13,360 nucleotides of DNA from DASZGI01 sp035938995 (GTDB taxonomy: Bacteria; Actinomycetota; Actinomycetes; Streptomycetales; Catenulisporaceae): the NCBI RefSeq assembly GCF_035938995.1, contig NZ_DASZGI010000326.1:1-13360 (forward strand), written 5' to 3'. Each line of letters starts with the position of its first letter. Within the stretch, counting starts at the first letter, position 1. The translations under genes and the position numbers were made by a program. Of this stretch, positions 8,501 through 13,360 are shown one piece after another. The notes beneath the pieces were generated by a model. The model had not been told where the DNA came from. It worked only from the letters and a program-made list of their open reading frames with translations, and ran no database searches.

Positions 8501-8871
8501 TGCCGGTCACGATCGTGGTCTTCAACAACGGCAAGCTCGGCGCGATCAAATACGAACAGGAGATCATGGGCTGGCCCGAGTACGGATCCGCGCTCGTCAA
8601 CGGTGATCTGGCGGCCTATGCGCGGGCATGCGGCGTACACGGCGTGCGCGTCACGCGACACGAAGACCTCGAACCGGCACTGCGATCCGCGCTCGAGCGG
8701 GGCGAGCCCACCCTCCTCGACGTGGTGTGCGACCCACACGAGCTGCCCTCCCCGCCAAAGTCGCACGGAACGTTCCGGCAGTCCGTTGCGTTCTTCCTGG
8801 CACTCGCGCGCGAGGGGACACGGCGGTTGCATGGCGCGGGCCCCGAGGACCCGCCGCCGAACCTGGTCTGA
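5533..8871 (+). CDS. Tandem-duplicated ThDP-dependent enzyme (pyruvate oxidase/acetolactate synthase superfamily)
   Basis: A 1112-residue chain of two full ThDP-enzyme units; the family is normally 530-600 residues. Unit 1: Pyr domain about 8-180 with RHE (catalytic Glu E68), TAGPG (91-95) and FQE (130-132); central domain about 200-335; PP domain about 360-505, in which the ThDP/Mg motif is degenerate (EPDG at 434-437 instead of GDG, VEP at 460-462 instead of an NN pair). A linker (about 513-535) leads to unit 2. Unit 2 has a worn Pyr domain (E582 kept, GPG loop replaced by NGHD at 605-608), a central domain about 715-850, and an intact PP domain with G971-D-G973, 24 residues, then N998-N999. 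The sequence after NN (LGAIKYEQE, GWPEYGSAL) is pyruvate-oxidase-like. Such enzymes decarboxylate 2-keto acids and may form acyloins. The active site needs Pyr and PP from opposite subunits, so one site could form from N-half Pyr and C-half PP. GGAG lies 7 nt before the ATG. Substrate unknown. Confidence 0.92.
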   Translation: MQANASLAAELRGAARVCDLLVDVYAQAAGADALRPVPVFGMPAESINPIVDALRKRRDLQLIGVRHEGSGSLAASAYAKLTGRIGMCMGTAGPGATHLLSGAYDARGDRAPLLVAAGQVHTQAMGTDAFQEIDSLRLFDDAVLSNRLVVDADAAAIISAVHARALHRRGPVHLSLPGDVLARARRGRPAMFAPHAAVTTPILDKTLIRPAAALLAGGPAAVLVGDCGAELSAAVDALAMQLGAPVLVLPEGMRYLREPGEQPAFRVTGSVRDAARDLLSAAVLVAVGPLSAAMRTLIGDRPAVHIGPWFDIDEPPRAGTVRLLGHELEYLDLMIKTVEPAPGNPLLRRAEACLTEPGDPAARALWERIDASLPHDAVIACQPGALLDGAFRHLPLRDRQITSSFGYAARGYAVPGAIAAAFACPDRASVALTEPDGFAESMAELLTIRRYRLPVTTVCVEPAAASGSGPSIDFAAFAEACDLPARRVDSAEDLGAVTAQSAAVVCIRAGAPVRDTATVRPAHGSAGDADPQPDSLAARLVELFESAGIARAFRAADELTNPIADRWTAGGQRALTTATTAESAAMMASAAAKWTKAPTLCLAVNGHDLVLQLNGLFDATYDHAPVAVLTVERPDLAGGLVDSARLLAAVAAASVRITPGAASLVAARDALALCVRRRDVVHLAVDASDLDTPVELPALTEGALAAISSAPALVPDPVSITRASEALVRSQRCAILAGRGAREAGEQIALLCDELSAPIVTTMPGRGLVADDHPLMAGAIGSSGHRSALRTLEGCDTLLMLGVSNRGQAFDLPSGCTIIRVDTDPVAVSTGADIGLCGSVHDTVELLLAQISASGEASGGQARAAREKFHAARRDEFARFRVRPPKRPRESRPIQPSAIVRTLGVLSDETRRRPVVTVDVGLVTLWLYRFLTGRQDFVWTSSFATMGFAMPAALAISATGVIDQPVIAAVGDGGIAITMAELASAASAKLPVTIVVFNNGKLGAIKYEQEIMGWPEYGSALVNGDLAAYARACGVHGVRVTRHEDLEPALRSALERGEPTLLDVVCDPHELPSPPKSHGTFRQSVAFFLALAREGTRRLHGAGPEDPPPNLV

Positions 8872-8886
8872 CCGCTTGTCACGCAA

Positions 8887-8932
8887 ATCCGACGGCACCG
8901 CGGATATTCTGCGCGGTGCCGCCGGATCTTTT
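8887..8932. terminator. Bidirectional intrinsic terminator between convergent genes
   Basis: ATCCG-A-CGGCACCGCG (8887-8902) pairs with CGCGGTGCCG-C-CGGAT (8912-8927): 15 bp with one mismatch and a 9-nt loop. TTTT follows on the plus strand and a shorter ATTT on the minus strand. It lies in the 72-bp gap between the ThDP gene and the convergent MFS gene and can end both transcripts. Confidence 0.88.
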
Positions 8933-8943
8933 GACGGGCAAGG

Positions 8944-10410
8944 TCAAACCCCCTGAAGCGCCGCCAGGTCGACTTTGCCGCGGGTGTTCGGCAGCAGAAG
9001 CGCGACGAGCGCGGCTGCGGCGGTGAGCGCGGCCGCGGCACCGAACGCCGTGTGGAACGTGTTCACCCCAGCGGCCAACGGGTCGGTCCCGGCCGCGAGC
9101 TGGCGGGAAAGGCGATCGCTGGCCACCGTCGCCAACACCGCCAGCCCGATCGCGCCACCGACCTGCTGAGCCATGGAGATCACGCCTGAAGCCGCCCCCG
9201 ACTCCACCGCGTCGACCGCTCCAACCGCTCCGACGAGCAGCGGCAGGATCGCCAACCCGAACCCGGCCGCGCACAGTAGCAGCGCGGGCAGCAGTTCCGC
9301 GGCATACGACCCGGAGGGCTCGGTGCGTAACAGCAGCAGCTGCCCGCCTGAGGCGACTAGCAGCCCGAGCGTGACCAGGACACGCGCGCCGAGCACGGGC
9401 ATCAACCGGGCGCAGATGCCGGTGAATATCGCCAGCGTCACGCCGAACGGCGCCCAGGACAGTCCCGTGCGCAGCGGAGACCATAGATGGATGGTCTGCA
9501 TGTAAAGCGTGACGAAGAAGAACACCGCGAACATCGAAGAGGCGGCGAAGATCGTGATGGCGTCCGCGAGGCCGACCTCGCGCTTGGCCAGCATGCCGAG
9601 CCGGATCACCGGAACCGGCGCAGAGCGCTGACGCAGCACGAACAGGACGAGCAGCAACGCCGAGGCGGCCAGTCCGCCGACCGTCCACGGCGCCCCCCAT
9701 GCGCGATGGTCGGTCGAGATGACGGTGTAGACGAGCAGCAGCACCGCGGCGGTGACGAGGCCGGCGCCGAGGCCGTCCAGGGACCCCGAGCGCCTACCCC
9801 CGTCACGCATCGCGGGCAGCCTGGTCAGCGCCAGCGCGCCCAGCAGCGCGCCTATCGGCACGTTGATGAAGAACACCCAGCGCCAGCCGATGGTGTCAGT
9901 GATGACGCCGCCGAGCAGTACGCCGCTGGTGCCCGAGATGCCCAGCAGGCCGCCCCAGACGCCGAGCGCGCGCCGACGCTCCCGCTGATCCTCGAACGAG
10001 GCCACCAGGATGCTGAGCGCGGCCGGACTGAGCAGCGCCGCTCCGAAGCCCTGCACGCCGCGCGCCACCACGATCGTCGCCGAGTCCCGGGCCAGGCCCG
10101 AGGCCAACGAGGCCAGGCTGAACAGCGCGAGCCCGAGCACGAAGACCCGTCGGCGGCCGAAGACATCGGCACACCGGCCGCCGAGCACCAAGAAGCCGCC
10201 GAACAGCAGCAGGTAGGCGTCCACGACCCAGGCGAGCCCAGCAGTGCCGAAGCCGAGGTCGGTGCGGATGGACGGCAGCGCGACGTTGACCACGGTGTCG
10301 TCGATGACGACCATGAACTGCGCTCCACACGTCACCGTGAGCGCGAGCAGCGCGGCGGCGTCGGCCTTCGGCGCGCTAAGACCGACGGGTGAAGACGAGG
10401 TTTCGGCCAT
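8944..10410 (-). CDS. MFS drug/metabolite exporter, DHA2 (14-TM, EmrB/QacA) family
   Basis: A 488-residue integral membrane protein with the hallmarks of proton-driven 14-helix exporters. The first helix carries VIDDTVVNVALP (about 35-46), motif A is GGRCADVFGRRRVF (77-90), and antiporter motif C lies in GVLLGGVITDTIGWRW. Further hydrophobic segments continue to the C-terminus. It most likely exports, and so gives resistance to, the product of the adjacent cluster. It is convergent with the biosynthetic operon across a shared terminator. ATG 10410 has AAGG about 7 nt upstream and a stronger AGGAG further away. Codon 361 is TTA (plus strand 9328-9330), matching the TTA codons of the biosynthetic genes. 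Cluster membership is inferred from position and this codon. Confidence 0.95.
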   Translation of the reverse strand: MAETSSSPVGLSAPKADAAALLALTVTCGAQFMVVIDDTVVNVALPSIRTDLGFGTAGLAWVVDAYLLLFGGFLVLGGRCADVFGRRRVFVLGLALFSLASLASGLARDSATIVVARGVQGFGAALLSPAALSILVASFEDQRERRRALGVWGGLLGISGTSGVLLGGVITDTIGWRWVFFINVPIGALLGALALTRLPAMRDGGRRSGSLDGLGAGLVTAAVLLLVYTVISTDHRAWGAPWTVGGLAASALLLVLFVLRQRSAPVPVIRLGMLAKREVGLADAITIFAASSMFAVFFFVTLYMQTIHLWSPLRTGLSWAPFGVTLAIFTGICARLMPVLGARVLVTLGLLVASGGQLLLLRTEPSGSYAAELLPALLLCAAGFGLAILPLLVGAVGAVDAVESGAASGVISMAQQVGGAIGLAVLATVASDRLSRQLAAGTDPLAAGVNTFHTAFGAAAALTAAAALVALLLPNTRGKVDLAALQGV

Positions 10411-10457
10411 TGACTGACCTTGCTCCTATGACTTCCACCGGATCCGACCCTGCGGAA

Positions 10458-10486
10458 CCGGTAAACGAATTCGAATACGTACTCAA
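10458..10486 (-). promoter_or_regulatory. Candidate promoter/operator of the MFS gene
   Basis: On the minus strand TTGAGT (10481-10486) and TACCGG (10458-10463) are 17 nt apart, close in form to the candidate P450 promoter. An imperfect palindrome centred on TACGTA (10471-10486, GAATACGTACTC core) overlaps the -35 box and could bind a dimeric repressor. It differs from the TGCAA-N4-TTGCA operator upstream of the P450, so a different regulator is suggested. Confidence 0.35.
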
Positions 10487-10665
10487 CCTATCAGAAGGCT
10501 TGCGATCCGCGACCGCTGTTCATCGCTTCCGCGCTGGTCAGGTTGCATGATCGCACTCGTACTCGTAAATGCAGAGCCCGCGGCGCCCAATTCGGGAGGA
10601 GGCCGTATTCGCCTGCGGCACCATCCCGTCGCCGGGTGTGCCGCCGCCGGATAGGAAAACAGGCG

Positions 10666-10679
10666 CAGCGATATCGCTG
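10666..10679. repeat. Perfect 14-bp palindrome CAGCGATATCGCTG
   Basis: A fully self-complementary 14-mer just upstream of a TATAGT box (10693-10698). It may be an operator of a lost or displaced gene, but nothing downstream on either strand is clearly driven by it. Confidence 0.45.
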
Positions 10680-10716
10680 ATTGTCAAGATGCTATAGTTT
10701 TCTGCCGCGCAACTAA

Positions 10717-10925
10717 GGCCTGTCCCGTAATCGTTCTTCGACCGGGTCCGGCACGCGGGTGCCCTCTGCGGGGGTCGGTTACGCGACGAGCATGAGGTTG
10801 TGCAGGCGGGCGATACCGAGCATGGCGTGGTGTACGCCTGTAGCTGTCGATCTCGCCAGCGTTGAGACCGAACGTGGTGGACTCGAAAAACTGTTCCGCG
10901 GCGAGGTCTCTGACGCTACCGTTTC
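10717..10925 (-). mobile_element. Transposase 3'-end remnant of an insertion sequence, frameshifted
   Basis: The minus strand encodes GVHHAMLGIARLHNLMLVA followed by TAA (10779-10781), which reads like a transposase C-terminus. The upstream codons that look natural (EQFFESTTFGLNAGEIDSY, roughly 10839-10895) are in a different frame, so a one- or two-base indel near 10840 breaks the gene. AGGCCTGTCCCGTAA (10716-10730) sits where an outer terminal inverted repeat would be. No matching second end and no upstream part of the transposase are present. Membership of a specific IS family cannot be decided from this fragment; the transposase call rests on pattern recall. Confidence 0.5.
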
Positions 10926-10928
10926 CTG

Positions 10929-11543
10929 GTGATCAACAGCGATGGCGTCCGGCTGGGCGAGCAAGCCGCGCGGGACCTGGCCCGGACAGGTTGTTGTGAG
11001 ATCGGGCCGGGCCTGACTGAGGCGGAGTTCACCCGAATCGAGCGTGAGTACGGGTTCGAGTTCGCCGACGACCACCGCGCCTTTCTCAAGATGGGCCTGC
11101 CGCTGAACGGTCCACTCCCGCAGACGGAAGGCGTGATCTATACACACGCCAAGCCCTGGCCAGACTGGCGCGACGACGACCCGCAGAAGCTCCGCGAGGC
11201 GCTGGACTGGCCGATCGAGGGCGTGCTGTTCGACGTCGAACACGGCTACTGGGACCACGACTGGGGTGAACGACCGGAAGATCGGGCCGAGGCAGTCGAG
11301 GCCGCAGCGGTGTTACTCGCGGCTGTGCCACGCATGGTGCCCGTCTACGGACACCGCTACCTGCCAGCTGGCCACGGAAGCTACGGGCACCCGGTCCTGT
11401 CGATGTGGCAGACGGACATCATCTACTACGGATCCGACCTCGTCGACTACATACACCACGAGTTCGGCACACCGGGCCCAGGCCCCGACGACTCGCGCCC
11501 GAATCCGCGAGCAACAGTCCCCTTCTGGCGCGACTTCGTGTGA
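10929..11543 (+). CDS. SMI1/KNR4 (SUKH) family protein
   Basis: A 204-residue soluble acidic protein with SUKH-like features: an N-terminal helix pair and LTEAEFTRIEREYGFEFADDHRAFL, then Trp/Asp-rich segments (WPDWRDDDP, GYWDHDWG), and a C-terminal YGHRYLPAG and MWQTDIIYYGSDL region. SUKH proteins commonly act as immunity proteins to secreted toxins, or have unknown roles in actinomycetes; no toxin gene is visible nearby. The start is uncertain. GTG 10929 is the first start after an in-frame TGA (10911-10913) but has no close Shine-Dalgarno sequence, and the transposase remnant abuts it, so the original promoter or 5' end may have been replaced. Codon 129 is TTA (11313-11315). Confidence 0.72.
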   Translation: MINSDGVRLGEQAARDLARTGCCEIGPGLTEAEFTRIEREYGFEFADDHRAFLKMGLPLNGPLPQTEGVIYTHAKPWPDWRDDDPQKLREALDWPIEGVLFDVEHGYWDHDWGERPEDRAEAVEAAAVLLAAVPRMVPVYGHRYLPAGHGSYGHPVLSMWQTDIIYYGSDLVDYIHHEFGTPGPGPDDSRPNPRATVPFWRDFV

Positions 11544-11785
11544 CCCAGAATCGTGTGGGCGCGCTCGTGTGATTCCCCGGGTCAGCTCACGTTGTGGGGG
11601 CTGGCCCCCGGGCGCCCCCTGTTCTTCGTCAAGTCTGGGTTGGCTGTTGTTTTGTTGCGGGTGTTGAGGCTCCTTGAGTCTGGCCAGCAGCCTCTCGCGG
11701 ATTGGGCGGACGTACTCAGTGGATCGCCTAGCCCGTGCTCCGATTCGAAGAGCCTTGGCGGTGACGTCGGTCGGACATGTTCGGG
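11544..11785. other. Intergenic gap with possible degraded coding sequence
   Basis: This gap lies between the convergent SUKH and YCII-domain genes. On the minus strand between about 11640 and 11770 an open stretch reads ALRIGARARRSTEYVRPI and continues RERLLARLKEPQ, which has coding character but no start, motif or partner. It may be a remnant from an old insertion. The half next to the SUKH gene is G/C-rich and can fold into hairpins. Confidence 0.3.
11579..11607 (+). terminator. Possible terminator hairpin after the SUKH gene
   Basis: GGGTCAGC (11579-11586) can pair with GCTGGCCC (11600-11607) over 8 bp with one G-T wobble. An alternative GGGGG/CCCCC pairing (11596-11600 with 11605-11609) competes with it. 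No clear T-run follows. Position 36 nt after the stop is the main support. Confidence 0.35.
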
Positions 11786-12343
11786 TCATGTCGGGCGTCC
11801 GCCGAACTGCCAGTTGTGGACCTCGATCTCGGTGTACCGGTCCCGGGTCAGGATGGCGCGTGCCGCCTCGGGATCCGACGCTCGGACCAGTGCCGCGGTA
11901 CCTAGCCAGGTAGCAGCGTTGTCGGACAGGAGCGGGCCGTAGGCAATCAGGTTGTCCCGGTCGGACGGCACCGCGAGGTCGGCGTCCTGCCCTGCGCCGA
12001 TGCCGAGCACCAGGTACCGGTTGCCACCGGTGCGCCCGCCGGGGAAGTCCCACATGGTGCGCCCCAGCGTGTTGCGCCACCGTCGCAGCAGGACGTCCCG
12101 GTAGACGCCGGCCTGGAAGTTCGGCTCGTCGAAGGCGAACGCGCGGGCCGCGGCGGGATCCGGCAGATCGACGATGTGCACGCTTCCGGTCGCCGCATCG
12201 CCGTCGCTGTTGAGGGTCGGGCCGCGGGCGATCATCTCCTTCGCGTACTGATCCATGTAGGACCAATGTTCTTCCAGCAGCCTGTCGCGTAGCGCTGCGG
12301 AGCCGGACCGGTCGCGGTGGTAGCAGAAGAACTCCATGCCCAT
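11786..12343 (-). CDS. Tandem YCII-related domain protein
   Basis: A 185-residue cytoplasmic protein made of two YCII-like (dimeric alpha/beta ferredoxin-fold) domains. Domain 1 (about 1-90) shows LLEEHWSYMDQY, IARGPTL, GSVHIVDLPD and FQAGVY. Domain 2 (about 107-182) repeats the pattern with IAYGPLLSD, WLGTAALV, DPEAARAIL and EVHNWQFGGRP. YCII proteins are small enzymes of mostly unknown function, usually one domain per chain and active as dimers, so this gene carries the dimer in one chain. ATG 12343 has a weak GAAGAG about 8 nt upstream; a second in-frame ATG lies two codons later. It is convergent with the SUKH gene. No link to the prenyl cluster is evident. Confidence 0.75.
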   Translation of the reverse strand: MGMEFFCYHRDRSGSAALRDRLLEEHWSYMDQYAKEMIARGPTLNSDGDAATGSVHIVDLPDPAAARAFAFDEPNFQAGVYRDVLLRRWRNTLGRTMWDFPGGRTGGNRYLVLGIGAGQDADLAVPSDRDNLIAYGPLLSDNAATWLGTAALVRASDPEAARAILTRDRYTEIEVHNWQFGGRPT

Positions 12344-12527
12344 AACGTCTCTTCAGGGGGTGACCAGGTCGAGCGAGTTTCACCGCGATGGCTCTGCGGC
12401 GGTCTATCCAACAAGCGCGTACAGATTGAGTGAGGCGGAAGACGATTTTCTCATCGATCTGCTACCGGCGCGTGGCGTCGGTTGTCGAGCGTTGTGCTTA
12501 CTTGTCGCTAATTCTATAGGTTGACAC

Positions 12528-12704
12528 CTACTCGTCGACTCGCTCGATCGTCACGACGTGTGCCGCCTTGACCCGCAGGATGATCTCACCGTCCGCGTCT
12601 ACGAAGTCGATGAAGTCACCCACCGTCTTGAAACTGTGGGCGGTTATTTCTCGCTCCCTGACCTCGCTGGTCGAATAGCCGCTGTTGATCACATACTTCG
12701 CCAT
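12528..12704 (-). CDS. Small hypothetical protein (58 aa)
   Basis: The product starts MAKYVINSGYSTSEVREREITAH and ends VVTIERVDE. It is acidic, predicted beta-rich, with no signal peptide or membrane segment. The middle (FKTVGDFIDFVDADGEIILRV) looks like a compact folded domain of the kind carried by many actinomycete small hypothetical proteins. ATG 12704 is preferred over an upstream in-frame ATG (12755), because the extra 17 residues (MAGGRMACRRS...) look non-coding. Its ribosome binding site is weak. No function is recognised. Confidence 0.6.
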   Translation of the reverse strand: MAKYVINSGYSTSEVREREITAHSFKTVGDFIDFVDADGEIILRVKAAHVVTIERVDE

Positions 12705-12875
12705 ACCGCCAGCATCCCGCGTGGACCTTCGGCACGCCATCCGGCCGCCGGCCAATTCTCAGGCTCAGGTCCTGCTGACGAGGGGATGTCAGGACCGACC
12801 ACCCTCTCTCTCCCCCGCTTCGGACTCTCCCGGGCTTCTGATCTCCGCCCATCTCTGACCACAAGGAGGGCTGAC

Positions 12876-13142
12876 GTGAGCCTGCGGGTACTGATCGCCG
12901 ACGATCAACGCCTGGTGCGAGCAGGCTGCAGCCGTGAGCTCGAAGTGTTCCGGCTCGTCGCCCGCGGGCTGTCCAATCGTGAGGTCGCCGACCAGGTGTT
13001 CGTGGGTGAGACGACCGTCAAAACGCACGTCACCAGGATCCTCAGCAAGCTCGGGCTATGGGACCGGGTGAAAGTCGTCGTGCCGACCTATGAGACCGGG
13101 GTCGCGATCCCGGGAACGACGAGCGATAACGCTCACTCGTAA
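12876..13142 (+). pseudogene. NarL/LuxR-type response regulator with most of the receiver domain deleted
   Basis: A 267-nt frame (88 codons) starting at GTG 12876, 5 nt after a strong AAGGAGGG (12863-12870). Residues 1-17 (SLRVLIADDQRLVRAG) are the first strand of a receiver domain with its acidic pair D9-D10. The chain then jumps straight into the LuxR HTH: ELEVFRLVARGLSNREVADQVFVGETTVKTHVTRILSKLGL. About 120-140 residues normally between them, including the phospho-acceptor aspartate, are missing; the junction is near 12927 and the frame is kept. No histidine kinase gene is adjacent. It is called a remnant, but the intact start and HTH mean a short constitutive DNA-binding protein cannot be excluded. 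Confidence 0.75.
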
Positions 13143-13198
13143 GCGGATGAGCAGCCACCAGCCAGAACGAGCAACGAACAACGAGGCTGCGCTGGCGA

Positions 13199-13221
13199 GG
13201 ACGCCCTAATCCATGGCGTCC
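13199..13221 (+). terminator. Hairpin downstream of the truncated regulator
   Basis: GGACGCC (13199-13205) and GGCGTCC (13215-13221) form a perfect 7-bp stem with a 9-nt loop. It is nested inside a wider inverted repeat, GCGCTGGC (13189-13196) with GCCAGCGC (13250-13257). No T-run follows. It is probably a transcription end for the gene at 12876-13142. Confidence 0.4.
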
Positions 13222-13270
13222 CGGCCGACTCGTCTTGTCGCCAGGGCGGGCCAGCGCCGCGGCACGGCGC

Positions 13271-13302
13271 GGAGGGCCTCGCGCCAGTGCGCGAGACCCT
13301 CC
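13271..13302 (-). terminator. Strong hairpin, probable terminator of the right-edge gene
   Basis: GGAGGG-C-CTCGCGC (13271-13284) pairs with GCGCGAG-A-CCCTCC (13289-13302): 13 bp with one mismatch and a CAGT tetraloop. On the minus strand it begins 14 nt after the TAG at 13317-13319. It has no T-run, which is common for high-GC actinomycete terminators. Confidence 0.6.
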
Positions 13303-13316
13303 GGAGGCTGGCCTGC

Positions 13317-13360
13317 CTACGGGCCGTGGGTGACGTTAAGCGCGTAGAAGGAGACGCTGG
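13317..13360 (-). CDS. C-terminal end of a minus-strand gene (partial)
   Basis: The last 13 codons read SVSFYALNVTHGP, then TAG. The frame is open to the right edge and a strong hairpin follows the stop, which supports a real gene end. The fragment is too short to name; a beta-strand-rich tail is all that can be said. Confidence 0.4.
   Translation of the reverse strand, partial: SVSFYALNVTHGP

Larger units (their letters stand above)
10411..10716. other. Intergenic region upstream of the exporter gene
   Basis: No convincing coding sequence is visible in these 306 bases. The part next to the MFS start holds a candidate promoter and a palindrome-like element. The distal part is more AT-rich and contains a short repeat (CTCGTACTCGTA near 10555-10568), a perfect 14-bp palindrome (10666-10679), and TATAGT at 10693-10698, which resembles a -10 box but has no good -35. 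The distal part may be the upstream region of a gene displaced by the transposase remnant that follows. Confidence 0.5.

Noticed and set aside
5533..8871. MenD or biosynthetic acetolactate synthase (IlvB) as the identity of the ThDP protein
   Set aside because: Length is doubled, no small-subunit ilvN gene or men genes are adjacent, and the motif after NN is closer to pyruvate oxidase. Only the superfamily can be stated.
9487..10392. Plus-strand frame of 301 codons opposite the MFS gene
   Set aside because: The product is a hydrophilic His/Arg/Glu-rich string typical of antisense frames in GC-rich DNA; the minus strand gives a clear 14-TM transporter.
12492..12520. Plus-strand promoter-like pair TTGTGC-17 nt-TATAGG
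   Set aside because: It would read antisense into the small gene at 12528-12704 with no plus-strand gene until 12876; likely chance in a locally AT-rich gap. The 184-nt gap 12344-12527 holds nothing else I can support.
12336..12524. Plus-strand 62-codon frame in the gap upstream of the YCII gene
   Set aside because: No ribosome binding site, no recognisable composition or motif, and it overlaps the likely promoter region of the minus-strand gene.
1..13360. CRISPR arrays, tRNA or rRNA genes
   Set aside because: No regularly spaced repeats, cloverleaf with T-loop consensus, or rRNA-like conserved segments were noticed on either strand.

Overview
The window looks like chromosomal DNA of a filamentous high-GC actinomycete, probably Streptomyces or a close relative. 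GC is very high, third codon positions are almost always G or C, GGAG-type ribosome binding sites are common, and the rare codon TTA appears in several genes of the cluster. About 10.4 kb of it (1-10410) reads as a biosynthetic cluster for a polyprenylated, C-methylated aromatic compound (quinone-like or meroterpenoid). The last 2.9 kb is an eroded, unrelated region.

Left arm, minus strand: a cytochrome P450 (992-2386) is followed by a HisC-like PLP aminotransferase that runs off the left edge (1-915). Right arm, plus strand: three translationally coupled genes form one operon. They are a polyprenyl diphosphate synthase (2616-3686), a UbiA prenyltransferase fused to a UbiE/MenG-type methyltransferase (3683-5533), and a 1112-residue protein made of two consecutive pyruvate-oxidase/acetolactate-synthase-like units (5533-8871). 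The two arms diverge from a 229-bp region holding two tandem copies of an inverted repeat (TGCAA-N4-TTGCA). Each copy overlaps the -35 box of one of the two divergent promoters. A strong hairpin (8887-8932) separates the operon from a convergent 14-TM MFS exporter gene (8944-10410).

Proposed working order (inference): the synthase makes a polyprenyl diphosphate, UbiA joins it to an aromatic acceptor at the membrane, and the fused UbiE domain C-methylates the product. The aminotransferase and the ThDP enzyme would supply or modify the acceptor or a side chain, the P450 oxidises the product, and the MFS protein exports it. The acceptor and final product cannot be read from this window.

The most unusual object is the double ThDP enzyme. 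Its N-half keeps the pyrimidine-side catalytic features but has lost the ThDP/metal motif. Its C-half keeps a perfect GDG-X24-NN motif but has a degenerate pyrimidine domain. The chain therefore looks like an internal pseudo-dimer with one working active site and one dead one. Also notable are early TTA codons in the first gene of both divergent arms, and a terminator-like hairpin inside the linker of the UbiA-UbiE fusion.

Region 10411-13360 holds an intergenic stretch, a frameshifted 3' scrap of a transposase, a SUKH (SMI1/KNR4) protein, a tandem YCII-domain protein, a small conserved-looking hypothetical protein, a LuxR-type response regulator with most of its receiver domain deleted in frame, and the last 13 codons of a minus-strand gene at the right edge.
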